Of a stretch of DNA of 64,000 nt, positions 34,333-43,007 are shown piece by piece. The notes beneath the pieces were generated by a model. The model did no database searches. It saw only the letters and a program-made list of their open reading frames with translations, and was not told the DNA's origin. Both the position numbers and the translations under genes were made by a program. How positions within the stretch are numbered: position 1 is the stretch's first letter; each line of letters begins with the position of its first letter. This DNA is from Streptomyces sp. B21-105 (lineage in GTDB: Bacteria; Actinomycetota; Actinomycetes; Streptomycetales; Streptomycetaceae), in assembly GCF_036898465.1 (NCBI RefSeq), contig NZ_JARUMJ010000001.1, forward strand, positions 1,488,001 to 1,552,000, read 5' to 3'.

Positions 34333-35475
34333 GTGTTCCGCAGGCTTTTGCCATCTCGTCCATCCGACGCGCCACCGACGTCACGCGCCGAGAGCTCGGT
34401 CGAGCCTTTTCCCACAAGCGCAGTCAGGGCTCCGCTGGCCTATGTGGTCGCGCTGACGCTCCCGATCGTTGCGCTGGAACTGGCCATCGATGACCGTACA
34501 GTGCGGCTCACCCCCCTCCTGATCCTGCTGCCGGCCTTCCCGGCCGCGATCGGCACGGTGCGACAGACCGTCTACGCGGTCGGCTGGGTGCTGATCGTCA
34601 TCACCGGAGTACTGATCTACCGGCCCCTCCCTTCCTGGTACAACTACGCGATCGTCATGGTGCTGGCCGCAACGCTTGGCGTGCTGGCCGTCCTGACCTG
34701 CCACTTGCGGATCCGGCGCGAGCAAGATCTCCACCGCGTCCGGTCCACGGCTGTCGCCCTGCAACGGCAGATGCTGCGCCCGCTGCCCGTCCTGACCGAC
34801 CGGGTGATCGTCGACGGCGTGTACCTGCCCGTGGAGCAGGACCGCCTGGTAGGAGGAGACATCTACGAGGCCGTGGCCTCGCCATACGGCACGCGTCTGC
34901 TCTTCGGCGATGTCCAGGGCAAGGGGCTGCCGGCGATCGGAGCCGCCTTCGCCGCGCTCGGAGCATTCCGCGAGGCCGCCTTGCGCGAGCCGACACTCAC
35001 CGCGCTCGTGGACGACCTGGAGATGGCCGTCGTCCGACACAACGCCTTCGCGCAGCAGACCGGCGAACCTGAACGGTTCGTCACCGCTCTCATCCTGGGA
35101 ATCGACGCCTCAACGGACACGCAGGCGGTCAACTGCGGCCATCCTCCGCCCTACTTGCTGAACTTGGGAGCGGTCACCCCCGTACGGCTCGGCGACCCCG
35201 GCGTGCCGCTCGGTCTTGCTGACCTCGCTCCGAAACCCCGGACCGTCGAGTGGTTCCCGTTTCCTGCCGAGGCCACTCTTCTTGCCTGCAGCGACGGCGT
35301 CACCGAGGCACGCGGCAACTCCGGTGCCTTCTATCCCCTCGAAGAGCGGCTGCGGGCCTGGGCAGACGTTTCTCCCTGGGAAGTCGCCGACAATCTGGCC
35401 AAAGACTTGAGCCAACACACCGCTGGTGAACAGCGGGACGACATCACGGCCCTCGTGGTCCGCAGAGCCTCCTGA
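34333..35475 (+). CDS. membrane-anchored SpoIIE/PP2C-type phosphatase
   Basis: About 380 residues. Three to four membrane segments (about 35-110: PLAYVVALTLPIVALELAID, LLILLPAFPAAIGTVRQTVY, VGWVLIVITGVLIYR, IVMVLAATLGVLAVL) precede a short linker and the PP2C catalytic domain: GGDIYEAVASPYGTRLLFGD (metal-binding GD), QGKGLPAIGAAFAALGAF, NCGHPPPYLLN, ACSDGVTEARG and QRDDITALVV. The GTG at 34333 is chosen for AAGGAGG upstream; a GTG at 34261 is possible. A degraded copy lacking the membrane part lies at 48170. Likely membrane-signal-dependent dephosphorylation of an anti-anti-sigma factor. Confidence 0.85.
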   Translation: MFRRLLPSRPSDAPPTSRAESSVEPFPTSAVRAPLAYVVALTLPIVALELAIDDRTVRLTPLLILLPAFPAAIGTVRQTVYAVGWVLIVITGVLIYRPLPSWYNYAIVMVLAATLGVLAVLTCHLRIRREQDLHRVRSTAVALQRQMLRPLPVLTDRVIVDGVYLPVEQDRLVGGDIYEAVASPYGTRLLFGDVQGKGLPAIGAAFAALGAFREAALREPTLTALVDDLEMAVVRHNAFAQQTGEPERFVTALILGIDASTDTQAVNCGHPPPYLLNLGAVTPVRLGDPGVPLGLADLAPKPRTVEWFPFPAEATLLACSDGVTEARGNSGAFYPLEERLRAWADVSPWEVADNLAKDLSQHTAGEQRDDITALVVRRAS

Positions 35476-35955
35476 ACAGGCACTTGGCCAGCAAGGGCAC
35501 GCTCGCTCCTTCTGCTCCTCGCATTCAGCGGGTACCTACGAGCCAAGGAGCGTGTGACCGGGGACGGCACAAGGTGCAGAGGCCGGACACGGGGGCTGCA
35601 GACGTCCTGCTGGTCATTGACCTGGAGAGTGATGGTGCGGCCTACGACAACTCCCTGGGATCCCCCTACCAGTGAGGGCCCCCTTGCGGGATCCGTGCAG
35701 ACCACCGTCTCGCCCGCGATCCCGGTTCCAGGCTCCGAAACCAACCTCCTCAGTGCCCCTTCGGCGTCTGACACCCCCATCCCGTCGGTGCCGTTCCGCA
35801 CAGCATGAGAGATCTTCGAATCAGGCGAAGTGAGAGGCCAAGGCTCGCCTTGTCAGGCCCCAGGATCCGAACGCTGATCGGCCCCCGTTGGCGCTCCTGT
35901 ACATCGAGGGAGAGGCTGGAAAGGCGTAGCCCGGACGAACCGGCCTGGAGGTGCC
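35476..35955. other. 480-base spacer without a recognisable gene
   Basis: Neither strand shows codon structure or a motif. CTGGAGGTGCC at its right end is the ribosome binding site of the DUF2231 gene. It probably holds that gene's promoter. Confidence 0.4.
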
Positions 35956-36480
35956 ATGTACAGCAAGATCACCATCGCCGGCCATCCCATTCACCCGATG
36001 CTCGTCGGTTTCCCCATCGCCTGCTACACCGGCACGCTGGTGGGTTTCGCCGTCTATGCGGCCAATGGGCAGCAGTTCTGGCTCAACCTGGCCATCGCCC
36101 TCAACATCGCTGGGGTCGGCACGGCACTGCTGGCAGCCCTGCCCGGCATCGCTGATCTGGCGTTCGGCATTCCCCGCCGGTCGGCGGCCAAGACCGTCGG
36201 CATTGCCCACGGCGGCCTCAATGTCGCGGCGCTGGGCCTGTTCGGCGCGAGCCTTGCCATCTACGCCACCCATTGGGATAGCCCGGCCAATGGCGTCACT
36301 GCTGGACTGGCCCTGTCCGCGGCCGGGCTCGCCTGCACGCTCGGGGCTGGCTTCCTGGGCTGGACGCTGGTCCAGGACTACCACGTCGGTATCCGGCTCA
36401 CCCCCCTCCAGGAAAGCGATGAACAGGCGGTGCAGAACGCAGAACTGATCCACCTACATCGCGGCTCCCACGTGGCGTGA
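35956..36480 (+). CDS. DUF2231-domain membrane protein
   Basis: 174 residues. The family signature is at the start: ITIAGHPIHPMLVGFPIACY (HPIHP at 11-15), and four hydrophobic segments follow (about 18-36, 42-66, 78-97, 110-128). The C-terminal 40 residues are charged and cytoplasmic. Family function unknown; the conserved His pair may bind haem or metal. It precedes the GH15 gene by 124 bases on the same strand. Confidence 0.85.
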   Translation: MYSKITIAGHPIHPMLVGFPIACYTGTLVGFAVYAANGQQFWLNLAIALNIAGVGTALLAALPGIADLAFGIPRRSAAKTVGIAHGGLNVAALGLFGASLAIYATHWDSPANGVTAGLALSAAGLACTLGAGFLGWTLVQDYHVGIRLTPLQESDEQAVQNAELIHLHRGSHVA

Positions 36481-36604
36481 GCGGCGTAGCCCGACCACTG
36501 AGCGGCGGGAGCTGTCGACCGGCCGTTCCACCGATACTTCCGCACCCCTGGCCGGCCTCCTCCTCGACCAGGAGGCAGCGGATTACCGAAAAGGGCGCCT
36601 TCAG

Positions 36605-38503
36605 GTGACACCTACACCGTCCAGTTCGGGTTCTCCATTGCCGGCACCGGACATGCCCGGGAGCCGGCAGCCGGACCTGCCAGACCTGTCGGACGTCCCG
36701 GCCGGCCGACCGGCACGCGCGGACGGATACACGGAACTGCGGAACTACGCGGTGATCGGGGACGGCCGCTGCGTCGCGCTCATCGCCCGGGACGGCTCGG
36801 TGGACTGGCTGGCCTGGCCCGACCTTGACTCGCCGACCCTGTTCGCCGCCGTGCTCGACCACGTCCAGGGAGGACGGTTCCTCCTGCAGCCGGAAGGGCC
36901 CTACACGACCTCCCGCCGCTACCTGCCTGGCACCAACGTGCTGGAAACGACGTTCACCACCGCAGGCGGCACGGTACGGGTGACCGACGCACTGACCCTT
37001 CCCGACACCAGCTCCCTGGCGCCCGCCCGGGAACTGGTCCGGCGGATCGAGGGCCTGGCGGGCAGCGTCCCCATGCGCTGGAGTGTCCAGCCACGCTTCG
37101 GCTACGGCGCGCACGCCCCCCGGCTGACACGTCGCGCCGGAGTTCCCGTCGTCACCTTCAGCCCTGAGGCGGTCGGGATCTGTGCCTGGAACGCGGGAGA
37201 GCCGCAGCCGACCTCCGACGCCGTCGCATCGCGCTTCCGTGCCGACGTGGGCACCCGGGCCATGCTCGCGCTGCCGTACGCGCACCGGGAACCGCTGGTG
37301 CTCCCCACGCGCGCCGACTGCGAGGCCCGGCTGGACCACACCGTCGCCACTTGGAGGGAGTGGAGTGACGGTCGCACCTACACGGGGCCCTGGGGCGAGG
37401 CGGTGCTGCGCAGTGCCCTCGCGCTCAAGCTGCTGGTCTTCGCCCCCTCCGGTGCGGTCGCCGCCGCGGCGACTTGCTCATTGCCCGAGGAGCTCGGTGG
37501 GGAACGCAACTGGGACTACCGCTTCAGCTGGATCCGCGACTCCGCCTTCACCCTGAATGCCTTCCTCAAGCTGGGGTGCGCGCCGGAAGCGACCGGCTAC
37601 TTCTGGTGGCTCATGCACGCCTCCCAGCTCACCCATCCCCGCCTGCACGTCCTGTATCGACTCGACGGCGGCGCCCGCGCACCCGAGAAGACCCTTCCCC
37701 TGTCGGGTTACCGCGGCTCGACGCCCGTACGCATCGGCAATGCCGCCGCCGACCAGCTCCAACTGGACACCTACGGGGAACTGGTGCAGACCGCGTGGCT
37801 ATATGCCACAGGGGGTCATCGGCTCGACGCCGACATCGCCCGCCGACTGGCCCAGACCGCCGACTTCGTCTGCACAACCTGGCAGCAGCCCGACACGGGC
37901 ATCTGGGAGGTCCGCAGCGCTCCCGAGCACTTCACCCAGTCCAAGATGATGTGCTGGGTCACCCTCGACCGCGCCCTCGACCTCGCACAGCGGCGACTGA
38001 TCCCCGACCGGCACGCACCTCGCTGGCGGCGCGAGCGGCAGGCCATCACCGAGTTCGTGGACGACCGCTGCTTCAGCCCGCGGCTGAACAGTTACGTGCG
38101 CTCCGCCGGCAGCGACGAGCTGGACGCGGGCCTCCTGCTCGGGCTGCTCCACGGCTATCGGTCGCCCGACGACCCGCGCATGCGCGGTACCGTCGCCGCC
38201 GTCCAGCGGGAGTTGCAGGACGGACCGTATGTCAACCGATACGTCGGCGCCGACGGAGTTGCCGGCAGCGAGGGCGCCTTCCTCGCCTGCTCCTTCTGGC
38301 TCGTCGAAGCCCTCGCTCGGACCGGCCGCGCCGACGAAGCCGCCCTCCTCATGGACCAACTCGTGCGCCTCGCCAATGACGTCGGCCTCTACAGCGAGGA
38401 GATCGACCCCGTCACCGGCGACTTCCTCGGCAATCTGCCCCAGGGCCTGTCCCACCTCGCCCTGATCAGCGCAGCCTGCGCGATCGGTCAGGCCACACGA
38501 TGA
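36605..38503 (+). CDS. glycoside hydrolase family 15 (trehalase/glucoamylase-like)
   Basis: About 632 residues. N-terminal super-beta-sandwich (DGRCVALIARDGSVDWLAWP, TNVLETTFTTAGGTVRVTDA) and an (alpha/alpha)6-barrel: NWDYRFSWIRDSAFTLNAFL, then GSTPVRIGNAAADQLQLDTYGEL, TGIWEVRSAPEHFTQSKMMCW (catalytic acid in WEVR) and YSEEIDPVTGDFLGNLPQGL (SEE-I-DP base region). Actinobacterial members of this subfamily include trehalases. No signal peptide, so cytoplasmic. GTG 36605 is used; ATG 36653 is an alternative. The stop overlaps the next gene (ATGA). Confidence 0.88.
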   Translation: MTPTPSSSGSPLPAPDMPGSRQPDLPDLSDVPAGRPARADGYTELRNYAVIGDGRCVALIARDGSVDWLAWPDLDSPTLFAAVLDHVQGGRFLLQPEGPYTTSRRYLPGTNVLETTFTTAGGTVRVTDALTLPDTSSLAPARELVRRIEGLAGSVPMRWSVQPRFGYGAHAPRLTRRAGVPVVTFSPEAVGICAWNAGEPQPTSDAVASRFRADVGTRAMLALPYAHREPLVLPTRADCEARLDHTVATWREWSDGRTYTGPWGEAVLRSALALKLLVFAPSGAVAAAATCSLPEELGGERNWDYRFSWIRDSAFTLNAFLKLGCAPEATGYFWWLMHASQLTHPRLHVLYRLDGGARAPEKTLPLSGYRGSTPVRIGNAAADQLQLDTYGELVQTAWLYATGGHRLDADIARRLAQTADFVCTTWQQPDTGIWEVRSAPEHFTQSKMMCWVTLDRALDLAQRRLIPDRHAPRWRRERQAITEFVDDRCFSPRLNSYVRSAGSDELDAGLLLGLLHGYRSPDDPRMRGTVAAVQRELQDGPYVNRYVGADGVAGSEGAFLACSFWLVEALARTGRADEAALLMDQLVRLANDVGLYSEEIDPVTGDFLGNLPQGLSHLALISAACAIGQATR

Positions 38504-38982
38504 GCGTCTGGGCCGCACTGGCGGGCGGGCTTGTCGGCACCCTGGTACTGACCACCGGCCTGCGCGCGGCCAATGCCTTCAGCCTCACCCGCATTGATCT
38601 GCCGTTCCTCCTCGGGACCGCCTTCACCAGCAACCGGACCCGCGCCAAGGCCCTCGGCTACGGCGCACACTTCATCAATGGCCTGATCTTCGCCCTGCTC
38701 TATTACGCGGTCTTCGTCGCCATCGGCTACAGCAGCTGGTGGCTCGGATGCGTCTTCGGCCTCGTCCACGGCCTGTTCGCCACCACCGCGCTCGTCAACA
38801 TCCTGCTGCCGCTCGTCCACCCGCGCATGGGCCAACCCGAAACCAGCGCCCCCCATGTCGCACTGCTCGAACCACCCGGATTCCTCATGCTCAACTACGG
38901 GCCCGGCACACCCGCCATCACGCTCACCGCACACCTCGCCTACGGCACCATCGTCGGCGGGTTCCTTGCATGGTCAGGCTGA
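38500..38982 (+). CDS. four-helix membrane protein of unknown function
   Basis: 160 residues. Hydrophobic segments at about 5-22, 54-76, 82-102 and 140-158. Conserved-looking features are IDLPFLLGTAFTSNRTRAKA between helices 1 and 2, HFINGLIFALLYYAVF, and the HGLFATTALVNILLPLVHPR segment. Translation is coupled to the GH15 gene by a four-base overlap. I do not recognise the family, though similar proteins with a paired His/Asn at the membrane face occur in many Streptomyces. Confidence 0.75.
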   Translation: MSVWAALAGGLVGTLVLTTGLRAANAFSLTRIDLPFLLGTAFTSNRTRAKALGYGAHFINGLIFALLYYAVFVAIGYSSWWLGCVFGLVHGLFATTALVNILLPLVHPRMGQPETSAPHVALLEPPGFLMLNYGPGTPAITLTAHLAYGTIVGGFLAWSG

Positions 38983-39117
38983 GAATCCGTGACCGCGCAC
39001 CTGGGGAGCCTGCTGGACGCTTCCAGCGGGCACGACACGGTCCGGGTAGCGTGGAAACCGGACCGGGAAACCTCCCGAGAAGCCCTCGCATCGCGGTCGA
39101 AGGTGGAAGGGGGCCTC

Positions 39118-39615
39118 ATGGCCTACCCACATGAAGCGGCGTCCTCCGGCCCGCAGCCGGCGCATCTTGCACCTGATTCGGAGCCGACGGGTAGCGGACC
39201 GGACGCGCGCGGACCCCGGCTGGCCTCGGTCGTGGTGTTCGTCCACGACCACGACGCATCGGCGGACTTCTACGGGGAGCTGCTGAACATGAAGGTCACC
39301 GTACGCACCGCGACCGCCGCACTACTCGTGAGCCGCAACGGCTTCCAGGTGTACCTGCGCGCCGTGGGCGCGCACGCCATCCACCCGACGGGCCACGTCG
39401 GCGCGCACTACGTGATCTGGACGGCGGACGGCCCCGACGACTTCCAGCGGTGCGAGCGCGTACTCAGAGCCCGCTCCGACCGTGTGGACACGAGGGAAGC
39501 TGAGGGCTTCACGCTCATCGAGGGCCGGGATCCCAGCGGCCTGCCGGTCCTGGTGGCCTATCCGGGACCGGACGAAGTGGCGCGGCTCGAGATCATCTCT
39601 CGCTACTACGTGTGA
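39118..39615 (+). CDS. VOC-superfamily protein (paralogue of 24729-25217)
   Basis: 165 residues. A 40-residue low-complexity N-terminus, then one VOC domain: ASVVVFVHDHDASADFYGEL, LNMKVTVRTATAALLVSRNG, VYLRAVGAHAIHPTGHVGAH, then RVDTREAEGFTLIEGRDPSG and LVAYPGPDEVARLEIISRYY. It aligns end to end with the minus-strand copy at 24729. Start ATG 39118 follows GGAAGGGGG. Two His residues (VFVHDH, HPTGH) could bind metal. Ligand unknown. Confidence 0.82.
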   Translation: MAYPHEAASSGPQPAHLAPDSEPTGSGPDARGPRLASVVVFVHDHDASADFYGELLNMKVTVRTATAALLVSRNGFQVYLRAVGAHAIHPTGHVGAHYVIWTADGPDDFQRCERVLRARSDRVDTREAEGFTLIEGRDPSGLPVLVAYPGPDEVARLEIISRYYV

Positions 39616-39646
39616 TGCCGGAAGCAGCGGAGATTCGGAGCCATTG

Positions 39647-40261
39647 TCAAGAGTTGTGGATCGAGTCGTTCGCATCGGTGGTGCTGTCGCTGGGGTTGAG
39701 GAGGTAGGAGCCCCTCGCGACGCCTTGCAGGATGCTGTCGGCGGTTGCCTCAGCGGTCAGGGTGGTGGAATCCAGGACGTGGGCCTCATAGATACCCAGG
39801 TTGCGGAACTGGCCGTGCAGTGAGCGAATCGGCTCGGGGTCGGTCAGAGCGTCGTCGGCCCGGCTCGTTGCCCGTTCCAGTGTGGTGTGTTGGTCCGGCC
39901 GAAGGATGACGTAGCTCAGCGGCAGGGCCCGCTCCCGTGCCGTCACGCGGAAGAGGTCGATGAACCAGGGCCCGACGATGCCGTCGCAGATCACGTGGTA
40001 TCCGCCGTCGGCGTAGCCGAACGCTGCTGAGACCAGTACCTGCAGGACTACTTGGTTCTGCTCGTGTGCTTCGGGCAGGTAAGGCGCGATCCAGCCCTGC
40101 TTGATATAGCGCCAAAAATCGTCGCTGTGCAGGTGGACGCTGGGAGTCAGGTGATCTGCCAGCAGTTGCGCCACGGTGCTCTTGCCTGCTCCGGGCGGCC
40201 CGGTCAGGACAATTACCTGACCGTGGTCAGGGGACGTCCGAGACAGGGGCGGCGGGTTCAT
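39647..40261 (-). CDS. P-loop kinase (AAA_33/zeta-toxin-like) with IS-derived start
   Basis: 204 residues. Walker A GPPGAGKST at 21-29, then LHSDDFWRYIKQGWIAPYLP with the DD metal/base pair, CDGIVGPWFIDLFRVTARER and a lid-like RATSRADDAL. Such proteins phosphorylate small substrates (nucleosides, antibiotics, sugars) or act as zeta-toxin-like kinases. The present ATG at 40261 overlaps the stop of the IS256-type transposase (ATGA), and the first 13 codons lie inside the element, so the native start was probably lost and replaced. Residues from about 14 (GQVIVLTG) are native. Confidence 0.8.
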   Translation of the reverse strand: MNPPPLSRTSPDHGQVIVLTGPPGAGKSTVAQLLADHLTPSVHLHSDDFWRYIKQGWIAPYLPEAHEQNQVVLQVLVSAAFGYADGGYHVICDGIVGPWFIDLFRVTARERALPLSYVILRPDQHTTLERATSRADDALTDPEPIRSLHGQFRNLGIYEAHVLDSTTLTAEATADSILQGVARGSYLLNPSDSTTDANDSIHNS

Positions 40262-41510
40262 GCCGCCACCGTGCCACGTTCGACCAGCACACCGCTTTCG
40301 AATTTGGCTCCCGCACGGACAAGGGGCACCAGGTGGGCGCCGGTGATCGCGCGCCAGCGGGCCTGGGCGGACTCTACGAGCTTGAACACCATCGCGAGTG
40401 CGGCGGCGGGGCTGCCGGCCCCGCGGGTGACCTTGGTGCGGAGCTTGACCGTGGAGAATGTCGACTCGATGGGGTTCGTGGTCCGCAGGTGGATCCAGTG
40501 CTCGGCAGGGAAGTCGTAGAACGTCAGCAGTTCCTCCCGGTCGTCGGTGATCTTCGCGACGGCCTTGGGCCATTTGGTGCCGTAGGTGCGGGCGAACGCA
40601 TCGATCGCTTTCTCGGCGTGGGCGCGGTCCTCGGCGTTGTAGATCTCCTGCATCGCCTTCGTCGCGCCCGGCTGTGCGGATTTCGGCAGGCAGTTCGTGA
40701 CATTGCGGGCCTTGTGAACCCAGCACCGCTGATGGCGGGCGGCCGGAAAGACCTCGGCCAGCGCCTTCCACAGGCCCATCGCGCCATCACCGACCACCAG
40801 CTCAGGGTCGCGCATGCCACGCCTGCGGCAGTCGCGCAGCAGGTCCGCCCACGACTCGGTCGACTCACGCAGGCCCTCCGCCAGCGCGATCAGTTCCTTG
40901 GTGCCGTCCAGGCGGACGCCGAGCAGGACCAGCACACACGAGTGCGTCTGCCCGAGCCTCACCTTGGGGTGCACGCCGTCGGCCCACACGTAGACGAAGT
41001 CGCGGTCTGACAGGTCCCTGGCCTGGAAGGCGGCATGGTCATCGCCCCACTGCCGCGTCAGCCGCGGGTCACCGTGGCTGGCGAGAGCCCGGCGGCCGAT
41101 CCGAGGAACTGCTCCAGCGCGGGCACGAAGTCCCCGGACGACAGTCCGTGCAGGTAGAGCAGGGGTAGGACCTCGGAGATCTTCGGCGACTTGCGGCACC
41201 ACGGCGGCAGGATCTTGGAGGAGAACCGCTTGCGTTCGCCGGTGGCCTCGTCCACGCGGCGGTCGTTCACCCGCGGTGCCCGCACCTCGACCGGGCCGGC
41301 GGCGGTGACGACGGTCCTGGGCCGGTGATGACCGTTGCGGACCACCAGCCGTCGGCCTGCCTCATCGGTCTCGGCAGCCAACTCGGCTATGTACTGGTTG
41401 ACTTCTGCCTCCAGTGCCGCGGCGAGCATCCGCCGGGCGCCCTCACGGACGATCTCGTCGATCAGGGAACCGGACTGGGTGGAGCCATCCTCGGTGACTA
41501 CGCTGAGCAC
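40258..41510 (-). pseudogene. IS256-family (mutator-like) transposase, frameshifted near 41090
   Basis: The N-terminal frame (41510 to about 41090) gives GSLIDEIVREGARRMLAAAL, FSSKILPPWCRKSP and LPLLYLHGLSSGDFVPALEQ. It ends at AGLSPATVTRG-stop. The second frame resumes LTRQWGDDHAAFQARDLSDRDFVYVWADGVHPKVRL with the catalytic DDE core (VWADG, VGDGAMGLWKAL, TNPIESTFSTV). An extra CG or a missing base in ACCCGCGGCTG accounts for the break. About 415 residues when repaired, normal length. Either inactive or a sequencing error. Confidence 0.85.
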
Positions 41511-41513
41511 GGA

Positions 41514-41584
41514 CGTACCTTCCCGACCCGCGCGCCAACGCGGGCCTACTCGGTGACCATCACAGGATCATTCGGGAAGGTACG
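41514..41584 (-). repeat. 13-bp inverted repeat over the transposase ribosome binding site
   Basis: CGTACCTTCCCGA at 41514-41526 is the exact complement of TCGGGAAGGTACG at 41572-41584; loop 45 bases. In a minus-strand transcript starting outside the element, the arm nearest the GTG (41510) contains the ribosome binding site GGGAAGG and would be base-paired. Confidence 0.75.
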
Positions 41585-41655
41585 CCCTCCGCGTTCCACC
41601 CGGGACTGATCCACAGGTATCGAGCATTGCTCGGAGATTCGGCAGGAGGCTCTTC

Positions 41656-42018
41656 ATGGCACACAAGCGAACGGTGCACGTCCGCCGCGTCTACGACACA
41701 CCGGCGCAGACCGACGGCGCCAGAGTGCTGGTCGACCGCCTCTGGCCCCGGGGCATGACCAAGGAGAAGGCCCACCTCGACGAGTGGTGCAAGCAGGTCG
41801 CACCCTCCGTGGAGCTGCGCAAGTGGTACCTCCGCAACCCCGATCGTTTCGCGGAGTTCAGCCACCGCTACCAGGCAGAGCTCCAAGATCCCGAACGTGC
41901 AGATGCGCTGGCGCACCTGCGTGACCTCGCCGAAGATGCCACCCTGACACTCCTCACCGCCACCAGACATCCCGAGACCAGCAAAGCCGAAGTGCTTGCC
42001 GCGCTCATCCGGAGCTGA
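41656..42018 (+). CDS. DUF488 family protein (short type)
   Basis: 120 residues: VHVRRVYDTPAQTDGARVLV, DRLWPRGMTKEKAHLDEW, SVELRKWYLRNPDRFAEF and LTLLTATRHPETSKAEVL. The DRLWPRG and ELRKWY motifs are diagnostic for this short DUF488 form. It is closely related to the gene at 54943. ATG 41656 follows CAGGAGG. No operon partner; its promoter lies between it and the IS256 end. Function of the family is unsettled. Confidence 0.85.
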   Translation: MAHKRTVHVRRVYDTPAQTDGARVLVDRLWPRGMTKEKAHLDEWCKQVAPSVELRKWYLRNPDRFAEFSHRYQAELQDPERADALAHLRDLAEDATLTLLTATRHPETSKAEVLAALIRS

Positions 42019-42024
42019 CAGCAC

Positions 42025-42330
42025 AGGAAACTGGTCTGCGGCCACTGTGGCGGTGGTGATGACGAGGGCGCCCGTCTGGAGGGCGAGGTGGTCGGCGGGG
42101 AGGGCACCGCGGGCGGTGACGACGACTCGATCCTGAGCTGCTCTTCGGTGTCGTAGGTGCCGCGCCAGGAGGTGGTGCGGGTGCTGGACTCGATCTCGCA
42201 GACGCCTCGCATCTGCGTACACAGATGTACCGCCTCCAAGTGCACGGCGACGCCATGTGGTTGCGGGATCCGCTCGAGGGCGTCGGCGAGTTGCTGGCCG
42301 ACGCGGTCCTCGATCGGTTCAAGCGGCTGC
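42025..42330 (-). pseudogene. relic of a folE-ribD gene pair
   Basis: The minus strand reads EDRVGQQLADALERIPQPHG, then VAVHLEAVHLCTQMRGVCEI and ESSTRTTSWRGTYDTEEQLR, matching the C-terminus of the intact folE at 58711 almost word for word. Directly downstream, in another frame, RVVVTARGALPADHLALQTGALVITTATVAA matches the middle of the ribD-like gene at 59417 (QLVVVTASGDVPTEHPALQSGALVATT). The intervening folE end and ribD start are deleted. Order and strand agree with the intact pair, so this is a decayed copy of that locus. Confidence 0.75.
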
Positions 42331-42655
42331 GGGGACGGGTCCTCGTCGGAGTGCACTGCTGATAGGTCCGTGTTCTTCCAGGCGTTCAGCCTTCTCAATG
42401 TGCGCCACCACACTCGAGGTGACCCACCCGCAAGGCGCTCTCCGACCGGCTGGGCCAGCCGTCGATCATGGTGGACCGACTCCTCGGCCGCCTTGCGGAC
42501 CGGACGGCCAAGCCGATGCGTAGGGACTGAAAGGTTGAGACCCCGGCACCGGTCTGGACTCGTGGCCTGGCCTGGTGGGTCCCCGGACCTGGCCGGGCTT
42601 CGGTTCCCCGTCGGGGCCGGGTGGGCGAAGCCTGGCGAAGATGTCCGCGCCGGAT
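42331..42655. other. decayed sequence with a possible P-type ATPase scrap
   Basis: No intact gene. At about 42370-42415 the plus strand reads VFFQAFSLLNVRHHTR, resembling VFFQVYNLLNVRHDTQ of the ATPase at 7879-10647 (its TM8-TM9 loop). The next 90 bases contain an open frame LSDRLGQPSIMVDRLLGRLA that I cannot assign. The rest is featureless. Confidence 0.35.
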
Positions 42656-42898
42656 TCACCACCGCCTCGGCGACCAGGTGAACTTGTCGCCGCCGACCCA
42701 GCGGACCACATCCGGATCGTCCAGATCATGCACGGCGATGCCGGCCGCCAAGGCGGCGAGCAGCACGTCGGTGATGGTCTTCGCCTCGCCGACCACTTCG
42801 CCGTCGATTTCCACGACCCGGAAGGGCGGGGTGCCGGGCTGTACACCGAGCACTATGATCCGTGGGCTGCCGATGTACGGGACTGCGCTTTCGGCCAC
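42656..42898 (-). CDS. unknown 80-residue protein (paralogue of 31429-31665)
   Basis: Same unrecognised family as 31429: AESAVPYIGSPRIIVLGVQP, then PPFRVVEIDGEVVGEAKTIT, DVLLAALAAGIAVHDLDDPD and VVRWVGGDKFTW, ending SPRRW. GTG 42898 follows AGGAAGG. The two copies differ mainly in the hydrophobic helix and the tail, so both are probably under selection. It is a single gene downstream of the cupin/DUF2249 pair on the same strand. Confidence 0.72.
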   Translation of the reverse strand: MAESAVPYIGSPRIIVLGVQPGTPPFRVVEIDGEVVGEAKTITDVLLAALAAGIAVHDLDDPDVVRWVGGDKFTWSPRRW

Positions 42899-43007
42899 GA
42901 TGAGCCTTCCTCTCAGATCTGTATCCGACAGCGCCCCGGCTGGTGAAGCACTCGGGCTCCGTCCGCTGGGCAGGCCATCGGGTCCGGGGCGGCGTCGGCG
43001 GGCGGGG

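Larger units (their letters stand above)
40221..41615 (-). mobile_element. IS256-family element
   Basis: About 1.4 kb, normal for IS256. Candidate ends are imperfect inverted repeats: CCGTGG-TCAGG at about 40221 and, on the other strand, CCTGTGGATCAGT ending at about 41615-41617. No clear 8-9-base target duplication is visible. It encodes one transposase, read in two frames. It inserted at the 5' end of the P-loop kinase gene and about 40 bases before the DUF488 gene start on the other side. A weaker alternative left end (TGTGGATCGAGTC at 39655) would make the kinase a passenger. Confidence 0.6.

Noticed and set aside
39650..39670. TGTGGATCGAGTC as the left end of the IS256-type element
   Set aside because: Would leave the element at about 1.96 kb with a non-transposase gene; the repeat at 40221 gives a standard 1.4 kb. 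Retained only as an alternative to be tested.
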